The notes below the pieces were generated by a model that saw nothing but the letters and a program-made list of their open reading frames with translations, ran no database searches and was not told the origin of the DNA. A stretch of 6,016 nt of DNA, from contig CALFHQ010000203.1 in assembly GCA_937876385.1 (NCBI GenBank), positions 1-6,016 on the forward strand. The letters are read 5' to 3'. Source of the stretch: an uncultured Pseudomonadota bacterium. GTDB lineage: Bacteria; Myxococcota_A; UBA9042; CAIXZC01. The translations under genes and the position numbers were made by a program. Below are positions 1 to 6,016 of the stretch, piece by piece; within the stretch, counting starts at the first letter, position 1, and the number at the start of each line of letters is the position of its first letter.

Positions 1-2060
1 CTCAGAACTGGACTATCACTCGAGAAGTGACCATCGAGAACATCGGGCACGCCCCGTTGGACATCAACCTGTTGGAAATCTCTCAGAACTCCGCTGATCT
101 CGAGTTCGCAATTCCCGAGGATCAGGAATTCACCGGCACGGCGACGATTCTCGCCGAAGAGTCCATCGTTGTGGAAGTGACCTTCTCCAACCTGGGAGCT
201 CCCACCGGTGAAGAGGTCGGCGCAATGCACATCGCCAGCACCGACCCCATCACTCCCGACCTCTACCTGGACCTCGTGGCCCAGAGAGGGGGACAGCCCG
301 AATGCAAAATCGGTTTCATTCCTCCCAAACTCGAGTTTGGAACCGTGGCCCACGGAAGTGAGGCGACCCAAACCATCTTCGTGAAGAACTCCGGAAGCGG
401 CTACTGTTCCTGGAAGAGCGGGATCATTCGTGAGTGCACCAGTTGGATGGGTCTGATGACTCAGTGCGCCGAAGGCGCCGGCCCCAGCGGTTTGTTTACT
501 CCGTTGGGCATGCCCATCCCCATTAAGGACGGCATGGCTCCCGGGACTTCGCACCCCATTCAGGTTCGTTACAAGCCCCCGACGTCCATCCCGTGGATTC
601 CGGTCATGGAGGAGTACCATGGTGTGCTCCAGGTGAACTACACCGAGCCCTACTCCACCCCCGGGGAAAACGACTACGCCGAACACACCCTTCCCCAGGC
701 CGACAGCATGGGTACCCTGCCCTGGAACGTCCACGGACGCTCGGGCGTGGCAGACATCGCCGTGCTTCCCGACCGGATGGAATTCGGTCTTGTGACCATC
801 GGTTGCTACTCCCAGACCATCACAGTAAAGGCGTACAACGCCGGTACCGCTCCCCTGGACATCACGGACATCTACCTGGAAGGGTGCGGTCCCGAATTCC
901 AGCTCAAGAGCATGCCTGAGCTGCCCATTTCCGTTGGGGCTTCCCAGTTCGAAGAGTTGAGCGCCGTCTACCTTCCCCAGAACGAAGGGGTGGATGAGTG
1001 CTACATGGTTATCGAATCGAGCGACATGGGCGATCCCATTGTGAAGGTTCCCCTCATCGGAGAAGGTACCTGGGAGACCGAGAACACCGACTACTTCACC
1101 CAGCTTTCCGGAAAGAAGGTGGACATTCTCTTCGTTGTCGACGAATCCGCTTCGATGTGCGACGAGCAGTCCAACCTGGCGTCGAACATGCAAGCCTTCA
1201 CGAGCCACGCATACAACTGGGACAACGACTTCCAGATCGGAATCGTCACCACCAACATCGACGAAGATTACGACATGGTGGGAAGATTCCAGGGAAGCCC
1301 CCGAATCATCACCAATACCACTGTGGCTTCCTTACCCGGCAACGTCGAGGACATCGGCTGCGGCGGTTCGGGAACCCAGGAATCGGGTCTTGAGGCCGGT
1401 CGACGAGCGTTGACCCCGCCCAACATCACCAACACAGAAAAGCCCTGTACCTGTGGTGCAGACCAGCCCTGCCCCGGCTCCTGCCTGGAAGGGGAGCTGT
1501 GTGTGGGTGGTTTCTGCGGCGGTTGGAACCGAGGCTTCATGCGTGAAGACGCTTCTCTGGAACTGGTGCTCATGTCGGATGAAGAGGACCAGTCCCCCGG
1601 GAGTGTGCCTTTCTACATCGACTACTTCATGTCCATCAAGGGGTTCCTGAATAGCAACCTGTTCCACGCCCACGCCATCTGCGGGGACAAGAACGGCGGC
1701 TGCAATAACCCCAACGGCAACGACGGCGCAGATGCTGGAAACCGGTACATCGATGTCCAGGAAGCCACCGGCGGTAAGTTCGGAAGCATCTGCGACGCAA
1801 GCTTCTCTACCGTCTTGTCCGATATTGGTGAAATCGCCTTCGGACTGCAGATTCAGTTCTTCCTCTCGGCCCAGGCAGATAGCTCTCCTGGCAGCATCCG
1901 AGTGTGGCTCGACCGAGGCAACGGCTTCGAAGAGTGCACCTCTGGATGGGAATACCACCAGCCCACCAACTCCATCGCCTTTGACGAGAACGGCACCTGC
2001 ATGCCCATCGCCGGCGACGAGATCAAGGTGTGGTACAAGATGGTCTGCTTCACCGAATAA
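1..2060 (+). CDS. Choice-of-anchor-D / VWA domain surface protein (5' partial)
   Basis: Exported-type protein of unknown function, probably a surface or periplasmic binding/adhesion protein. The reading frame is open from base 3, and the codons before the GTG at 27 already encode part of an ASH beta-strand (ITREVTIENIGHAPLDI), so that GTG is an internal Val and the true start is upstream. Numbering from the codon at 27: a truncated ASH repeat (to about 88), a second longer repeat with extra cysteines (about 90-240), a third (about 241-347, motif YNAGTAPLDITDIYLEG), then a VWA domain (about 364-605). The VWA has the MIDAS pattern D372-E-S374-A-S376, T450 in GSGTQESGLEA and D518 in MSDEEDQS. 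A six-Cys insert lies at 474-497. The C-terminal tail (about 610-677, SIRVWLDRGNGF then GDEIKVWYK) resembles the beta-sandwich that often follows VWA in proteins of this style. Stop TAA is at 2058-2060. Domain calls are by eye; the ligand is unknown. Confidence 0.88.
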   Translation, partial: QNWTITREVTIENIGHAPLDINLLEISQNSADLEFAIPEDQEFTGTATILAEESIVVEVTFSNLGAPTGEEVGAMHIASTDPITPDLYLDLVAQRGGQPECKIGFIPPKLEFGTVAHGSEATQTIFVKNSGSGYCSWKSGIIRECTSWMGLMTQCAEGAGPSGLFTPLGMPIPIKDGMAPGTSHPIQVRYKPPTSIPWIPVMEEYHGVLQVNYTEPYSTPGENDYAEHTLPQADSMGTLPWNVHGRSGVADIAVLPDRMEFGLVTIGCYSQTITVKAYNAGTAPLDITDIYLEGCGPEFQLKSMPELPISVGASQFEELSAVYLPQNEGVDECYMVIESSDMGDPIVKVPLIGEGTWETENTDYFTQLSGKKVDILFVVDESASMCDEQSNLASNMQAFTSHAYNWDNDFQIGIVTTNIDEDYDMVGRFQGSPRIITNTTVASLPGNVEDIGCGGSGTQESGLEAGRRALTPPNITNTEKPCTCGADQPCPGSCLEGELCVGGFCGGWNRGFMREDASLELVLMSDEEDQSPGSVPFYIDYFMSIKGFLNSNLFHAHAICGDKNGGCNNPNGNDGADAGNRYIDVQEATGGKFGSICDASFSTVLSDIGEIAFGLQIQFFLSAQADSSPGSIRVWLDRGNGFEECTSGWEYHQPTNSIAFDENGTCMPIAGDEIKVWYKMVCFTE

Positions 2061-2065
2061 TTCAC

Positions 2066-2070
2066 TGGAG
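2066..2070 (+). promoter_or_regulatory. Ribosome binding site of the second ASH-repeat gene
   Basis: TGGAG lies 5 bases before the ATG at 2076 and 8 bases before the in-frame ATG at 2079, so either Met could be the first residue. The difference is one residue and leaves the lipoprotein signal intact. It sits in the 15-base gap after the upstream stop, which supports co-transcription of both genes with independent translation initiation. Confidence 0.6.
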
Positions 2071-2075
2071 AAACG

Positions 2076-3941
2076 ATGATGAGAACCCTTCTAGCGACCC
2101 TGCTCGTTTTGTCCCTGTCCCTCTGCGCAACTGGATGTGGCAACGATTTCTCTTCGGGAGAGCGAGCCCAGATCTACGTCAAAGTCGGCAGTAGCGACAA
2201 TCCAACGGAGTACCGATTCCAGAAGATCGGCGCCAACGATCCGGCCTTGCACATTCCTCTGGAGATTTACAACGACGGGACTCAAAACCTCACGGTTTCC
2301 GAGATCTACCTGGAAGAGGGCGGGAACAAGTACATCCAACTCATTTTCAACGGCCTCTACCAGCAGGACGATCTACCTGTCGTGCTGGAACCGGGCCTCT
2401 CCATTCTCGAGTTGGGTGCGACCCTCATCTACGACCCAGAGGATGGCGTTGTGGATACCTCCACGAGCACCCTGGTCATCGTCAGCGACGACCCGGACTA
2501 CAAGGGCAACGAGTGGAAGTATGAGATCACCCTGGGCATCGAGGCTGTTGGTCCCACGGCTCAACTCAGCAAGCCCTCCATCATTTACAGTTGCGTCACC
2601 GGGTGCAGCACCGACACCATCACGCTGGAAAACGATGGGACGGACACCCTGTTGGTGACCGCCATCCACTTCAAGAATGCCTCCACAGAATTCGAACTTC
2701 CGAGTCTGCCTCCTCTGCCGCTTGAAATCGGCCTCAAGGGCTCAGACAACTACAACCCCGTAGTCCTCTCGGTTCGATATTGCCCGGAGGGTGGTTTCGA
2801 CGATTCCAACGTCCTGGTCATTGAGACCAACGACTTCAGCAACTACCCGGAAGGGTCAGTTCAAGTGCCCATTTCGGTGTCTCAGTCACCGGCCATTCTG
2901 GAGATCTCCACCGACAGCGCCTTCGGCTACCTGGATTTCACCGGGGAAGGAGGCACCCACTCGGTGAACATCTACAACAAGCAGGCCAGCGAATGTGACA
3001 ACATGTGCCCCGTGAAGGGTACCTGCTGTGGTTGTCCCATTCAGATCACCGGCATGGAGATCACCCCGGCTGACGCTGGGGATTGGTACTCTGTCGTTCC
3101 CAGAGACCCGGGAAGTGGGGATGAACTGTCCCTGCCTCGAGCAATCAAAGGGGGCGCAGGGATGGCTTTTGATGTGTCCTATAACCGCCCCGCAGGCCAA
3201 ACCGACGACCGAAACGGCGAGCTGTGCGTGAACTACAACTCCCCCGGAGAAGGTCCCATGAGCTACTGCGTCTCCCTGGTTGCCAAGAGCCAGTGTGAGT
3301 TCACCATTGCTCCTCCAAACTACGTTCTCCACTTCGCCTCCATGGAGGCCACCACCATCAAAGAGAAGCCCGTTCTTCTCATCAATAATGGCGCAGGCGT
3401 CTGTGATGTGAACCGTGTCTGGGTCACCGATGATTTCAGCGGCGTCTCCGACGCTTTCGCCATCAAGGACGGGGAACAGACTGCCATTCAGGTGGCGCCG
3501 TTCACCATCGAACAGTTGACCGTTCAGTATGCTCCAGTAGAGGATACAAGCTCCGGTCTGCTGCACATCGAGTACGAAGATCCCCTGGCCGGTACCATCG
3601 ACACTGCCGTGACCCTCCGAGGGAACAAGGTGGATGAGTGCTCCATTCCAGTGGCCAAGGTTGCCAACCCGGTGAATCCGGCAGCGGGCAACACGATCTC
3701 GCTGGATGGCTGCGGCAGCTCTGCGGGGACATGTGGCGGTGCCGTTTACACAAACGGGTTCTTGTGGTTCATCCTGGAGAAGCCCGAAGGAAGCTCCGCC
3801 TACCTCAATGCGGAAACGAGCTGCAACACGAGCTTCGTCCCCGACGTCGCCGGCGACTACACGGTGGGGCTCATCGTTTACGACGAGCAGAACTTCTACC
3901 AGTCAGAGATGGTCTCCGTGACGATTCCCGTGGCTGAATAG
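2076..3941 (+). CDS. Lipoprotein with four ASH-like repeats and a C-terminal PKD-like domain
   Basis: Predicted envelope lipoprotein, 621 residues, function unknown. The N-terminus has a basic residue, a Leu-rich core and a lipobox-like end (CATG-C21); the -3 residue is Ala rather than the usual Leu, so cleavage at C21 is likely but not ideal. Four immunoglobulin-like ASH/choice-of-anchor-D repeats follow, at about 31-159, 160-268, 270-404 and 405-517. The first two carry the diagnostic N-D-G-T turn (YNDGTQNL, ENDGTDTL). Repeat three contains a tight cysteine cluster (C307, C311, C317, C318, C320). The C-terminus (about 520-621) looks like a PKD/K319-type domain: IPVAKVANPVNPAAGNTISL, then FLWFILEKPEGSSAYL and FVPDVAGDYTVGLIVYDE. 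It follows the VWA gene by 15 bases, and its repeats resemble those in that protein, so a shared surface assembly is a reasonable inference. No catalytic motif is visible. It could equally be a structural, adhesion or scaffold protein. Confidence 0.9.
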   Translation: MMRTLLATLLVLSLSLCATGCGNDFSSGERAQIYVKVGSSDNPTEYRFQKIGANDPALHIPLEIYNDGTQNLTVSEIYLEEGGNKYIQLIFNGLYQQDDLPVVLEPGLSILELGATLIYDPEDGVVDTSTSTLVIVSDDPDYKGNEWKYEITLGIEAVGPTAQLSKPSIIYSCVTGCSTDTITLENDGTDTLLVTAIHFKNASTEFELPSLPPLPLEIGLKGSDNYNPVVLSVRYCPEGGFDDSNVLVIETNDFSNYPEGSVQVPISVSQSPAILEISTDSAFGYLDFTGEGGTHSVNIYNKQASECDNMCPVKGTCCGCPIQITGMEITPADAGDWYSVVPRDPGSGDELSLPRAIKGGAGMAFDVSYNRPAGQTDDRNGELCVNYNSPGEGPMSYCVSLVAKSQCEFTIAPPNYVLHFASMEATTIKEKPVLLINNGAGVCDVNRVWVTDDFSGVSDAFAIKDGEQTAIQVAPFTIEQLTVQYAPVEDTSSGLLHIEYEDPLAGTIDTAVTLRGNKVDECSIPVAKVANPVNPAAGNTISLDGCGSSAGTCGGAVYTNGFLWFILEKPEGSSAYLNAETSCNTSFVPDVAGDYTVGLIVYDEQNFYQSEMVSVTIPVAE

Positions 3942-4020
3942 CCTCTCTTCCTCCCTTATTCCTTCCCCTCCCTGCCAAAACCTCTCTCCAGTCGCACCAA
4001 CACAGTCCTTGATCCCTTCT
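3942..4020 (+). terminator. Pyrimidine-rich, G-poor stretch; possible Rho-dependent termination zone
   Basis: Directly after the stop codon, bases 3942-3976 contain only two purines (A3958, G3974). A second C/T run covers 3981-3989, and G stays scarce to about 4020. C-rich, G-poor unstructured RNA just after a coding region is the known hallmark of Rho loading (rut) sites. I see no GC-rich hairpin followed by a T-run, so an intrinsic terminator is not supported. This is a composition-based guess only. Confidence 0.3.
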
Positions 4021-4038
4021 ACTCCAATTGGCTATCGT
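4009..4038 (+). promoter_or_regulatory. Weak sigma70-like promoter candidate for the GH31 gene
   Basis: TTGATC (4009-4014) matches four of six bases of the -35 consensus. TATCGT (4033-4038), 18 bases further on, matches four of six of the -10 consensus. Initiation near 4045 would give a leader of about 20 bases carrying the ribosome binding site. A perfect 8-base palindrome, CCAATTGG (4024-4031), lies in the spacer and could be a regulator contact or chance. Matches this weak are common by chance, and the promoter rules of this organism are unknown. Confidence 0.25.
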
Positions 4039-4052
4039 ACAGGAAGAAACAA

Positions 4053-4057
4053 AGGGG
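4053..4057 (+). promoter_or_regulatory. Ribosome binding site of the GH31 gene
   Basis: AGGGG ends 6 bases before the ATG at 4064. Together with the complete lipoprotein signal peptide that begins at that codon, it fixes the start of the glycosidase gene. Confidence 0.6.
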
Positions 4058-4063
4058 TGCTGG

Positions 4064-6016
4064 ATGAGTCGTGAATGCCGTTTCTTGGTCTTCCTTCTGC
4101 TCTTTGGTGCGGTTTCCCTTTCCGGGTGTTCCGGGGGGAGCAAGAGTGACTCGAACCCTGACTCCACCGGTGTCGACGCAAGAGAAGGGGAACTCCCCGA
4201 CGAGGTTGCTACAGACACTGTCTTGGAGGACGCCTGGTCTGTGGAGATCACCCCCGAGGGTTGGGTCTCCTTTGCCTACGAGGGGCGACCCCTTCTGCTC
4301 ATGAAGGCTCCCGAGTGGCTCGATTTCGAGCCGTCGGTTTCCATGCTCTTCGGGTTCTTCGACTTTCAGAAGCTGGGCGAAGTGTCGAGTTCCACCGGGG
4401 TCGTCCCCGGGGAGCCCATTGCTTTCGGCAGTGGAAATTTCCGGGACGGCGGAATGCAGATTGAGGTGACCGAATTCGGGGCCCTGCGGGTCACTGTGGA
4501 GAGCTACGGCGGGAGTCCTTCCGCCACTCGCCTTCGTTTCGTCCGGGAAGAGGGGGACCGCTTCTGGGGATTTGGAGAGCAGTACAACTTCGTCGACATG
4601 GCCGGCCGAACGGTGCCCGTGTGGGTACAGGAGCAGGGCGTTGGACGAGAACCGGTGCCGTCTGCTGCGTACATCGGGTCGTACACGGACAGCTATTTTC
4701 CCATGCCCTACTTTTTGGATCCGGTGGCGGGGAAGGGATTCCTCCTGGAGAACACCGAATACTCGCTGTTTGACCTGGGTGAGTCCGATACGACGACCTG
4801 GACGGTGGAGTGTTGGGCTCCCGGTGCTGTGTCCTTCTTGATCTTCCCGGGGCCCACGCCGATGGACGTTGTGGAGCAGTTGACTGCCCATGTGGGACGG
4901 GCTGAGTTGGTGCCACCGGAGTGGGCCTTTTCCGGGGTTTGGTTGGCAGCACAAGGGGGAACCCAGGCGGTCTTAGGCCGGGTTCAGGTGGCGTTGGATG
5001 CGGACGTGCCGGTGAGCGCCGTGTGGGCTCAGGACTGGGTTGGGAAGCGAGGGTTTGGGGCTGACAGCTTCGGAGTGAAGTACCGCTGGACCTGGGACGA
5101 AGAGTTCTATCCGGACCTTGCCGACGCCATCTCGCAACTTCGGCAACGTGGAGTTCGCTTTCTGGGCTACTTCAATCCCTTTGTCATTCCAGAGTACGAG
5201 CAATTCGCCCAGGGGAAGGAGCAGGGGTACCTTGTGAGCGAGGGAAACGGGAAGGCGTATGTCTTTCCCATCATCACCTTCGAAGGGGGGCTGTTGGACG
5301 TTTTCGATGAGAAAGCCGGACAGTGGTTCCAGAGCTTCGCCAAAGACGCCTTGGACATGGGAATGTCGGGGTGGATGGCCGACTTCGGCGAGTGGCTCCC
5401 CTTTGATGCCGCCGTGGACGGTGGGACGGCTTCTTCGCTGCACAACCTGTATCCGACCAGATGGCATGAGCTGAATCGAGAGGCCCTGGTTGAGGCCCAC
5501 CCCGATGGTGACTTCGTGATGCTGACCCGGTCGGGCTATACCGGGGAACAGAAGGTGGCCCAGGTGGTGTGGGCTGGGGACCAGGAAGCGGATTGGTCGC
5601 AAGGGGACGGTTTCCCCACGGTGGTTACTGCCGGGTTGACGTTGGGGATGGCGGGAATTCCGTTTTTCACCCACGACATCGCCGGATTCTCCGGGGGGCC
5701 CAGCACTCAAGAGTTGTTTCAACGATGGACCGAGCTGGGGGCGTTCACCCCGGTGATGAGAACTCACGACGGGTTGAAGAAGAACGAGAACCACCGATTC
5801 GACTCCAACGTCGAGACCCTCGCCCATTTTCGCTACATGGCCCGCATACACGAAGCCTTCCTCCCCTTCTGGCTGGCCATGGCGAAGGAGGCGCAGGAAT
5901 TGGGTCACCCCATCATTCGGCACACCGCGCTGGTGGACCCCGATTGGCCTGCTGCCTTGGACGCCCACAGGCAGTGGATGTTGGGGGCGGACTTTGTCGT
6001 GGCGCCGGTGCTGACG
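4064..6016 (+). CDS. GH31 family glycosidase lipoprotein, YihQ (sulfoquinovosidase)-like (3' partial)
   Basis: Probable retaining alpha-glycosidase anchored in the envelope; 651 codons are seen and the 3' end lies outside the window. Residues 1-22 form a lipoprotein signal (LLLFGAVSLSGC, lipobox LSG-C22), followed by an Asp/Glu/Ser-rich linker to about 60. The N-terminal beta domain holds FWGFGEQYN (167-175) and EQGVGR (190-195), both as recalled for the YihQ group. The (beta/alpha)8 barrel has AQGGTQ (Q297) and WAQDWVGKR (Q323, D324). The nucleophile is D440 in GWMADFGEWLP and the acid/base is D506 in WAGDQEADW; the 66-residue spacing compares with 67 in E. coli YihQ. FFTHDIAGF (534-542) and MRTHDG also fit. 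YihQ is about 678 residues and cytoplasmic, so this protein is longer at the N-terminus and exported. Residues known to bind the sulfonate are altered: Tyr508 is F542, and Arg301 is Lys339 or absent depending on alignment. Family is secure; sulfoquinovose as substrate is not. A neutral alpha-glucoside is an alternative. Confidence 0.92.
   Translation, partial: MSRECRFLVFLLLFGAVSLSGCSGGSKSDSNPDSTGVDAREGELPDEVATDTVLEDAWSVEITPEGWVSFAYEGRPLLLMKAPEWLDFEPSVSMLFGFFDFQKLGEVSSSTGVVPGEPIAFGSGNFRDGGMQIEVTEFGALRVTVESYGGSPSATRLRFVREEGDRFWGFGEQYNFVDMAGRTVPVWVQEQGVGREPVPSAAYIGSYTDSYFPMPYFLDPVAGKGFLLENTEYSLFDLGESDTTTWTVECWAPGAVSFLIFPGPTPMDVVEQLTAHVGRAELVPPEWAFSGVWLAAQGGTQAVLGRVQVALDADVPVSAVWAQDWVGKRGFGADSFGVKYRWTWDEEFYPDLADAISQLRQRGVRFLGYFNPFVIPEYEQFAQGKEQGYLVSEGNGKAYVFPIITFEGGLLDVFDEKAGQWFQSFAKDALDMGMSGWMADFGEWLPFDAAVDGGTASSLHNLYPTRWHELNREALVEAHPDGDFVMLTRSGYTGEQKVAQVVWAGDQEADWSQGDGFPTVVTAGLTLGMAGIPFFTHDIAGFSGGPSTQELFQRWTELGAFTPVMRTHDGLKKNENHRFDSNVETLAHFRYMARIHEAFLPFWLAMAKEAQELGHPIIRHTALVDPDWPAALDAHRQWMLGADFVVAPVLT

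Noticed and set aside
27..29. GTG at 27 as the start of the first gene
   Set aside because: The frame is open to the window edge, the upstream codons already continue an ASH beta-strand, and there is no ribosome binding site before it. The gene is 5' truncated.
1332..1958. 208-codon open frame on the minus strand opposite the VWA domain
   Set aside because: It is a shadow of the VWA coding frame. No domain or plausible initiation context was seen.
2886..3566. 226-codon open frame on the minus strand opposite ASH repeats three and four
   Set aside because: It is antisense to a complete lipoprotein gene, and its translation shows no recognisable motif.
3942..4063. Intrinsic terminator hairpin after the ASH operon
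   Set aside because: No stem-loop followed by a T-run was found in the gap. Only composition supports termination there.
4019..4954. 311-codon open frame on the minus strand across the intergenic gap and the 5' part of the glycosidase
   Set aside because: It is antisense to the signal peptide and N-terminal domain of the GH31 gene, with low-complexity composition and no family resemblance.
4973..5968. 331-codon open frame on the minus strand opposite the glycosidase
   Set aside because: It lies fully antisense to a well-supported GH31 gene with conserved catalytic motifs. Its translation is Pro/Gly/His/Arg-rich with no recognisable domain, as expected from the shadow of a GC-rich gene.

Overview
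The window looks like a piece of a Gram-negative bacterial chromosome, moderately GC-rich. The most likely source is the Myxococcota/Bradymonadia/'Deltaproteobacteria' assemblage. This rests on gene content: long exported proteins built from choice-of-anchor-D (ASH/Hydin-type immunoglobulin-like) repeats, a von Willebrand A domain of the style common in those groups, Cys-rich inserts and two lipoprotein signal peptides. The placement is an inference from protein style, because no marker gene is present. All three genes lie on the + strand.

Region 1 (1-2060) is the 3' part of a large gene whose start lies before the window. It encodes ASH-like beta-sandwich repeats, then a VWA domain with a complete-looking MIDAS metal site, a six-cysteine insert inside the VWA domain, and a C-terminal beta-rich extension. 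Region 2 (2076-3941) starts 15 bases later with its own ribosome binding site. It encodes a complete 621-residue lipoprotein with four ASH-like repeats and a C-terminal PKD/K319-like domain. The short gap and the shared repeat architecture suggest one operon and a common origin. The two products probably act together at the cell surface, but no biochemical role can be read from them.

Region 3 (3942-4063) is a 122-base gap. It opens with a pyrimidine-rich, G-poor stretch that could act as a Rho-dependent termination zone, followed by a weak sigma70-like promoter candidate and a ribosome binding site. Region 4 (4064-6016, running off the end) is a lipoprotein glycoside hydrolase of family GH31. 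It most resembles the sulfoquinovosidase YihQ group: the nucleophile and acid/base aspartates are both present at nearly the YihQ spacing, and so are other group motifs. Residues that bind the sulfonate in true sulfoquinovosidases appear changed, so the substrate is uncertain.

No RNA genes, mobile elements, CRISPR arrays or integration sites were seen. The most interesting points are the YihQ-like enzyme with an altered sulfonate pocket and an outer-envelope location, and the paired ASH-repeat genes with cysteine-rich insertions. There is also a clear switch in strand composition (C-rich to G-rich coding strand) between the operon and the hydrolase gene.
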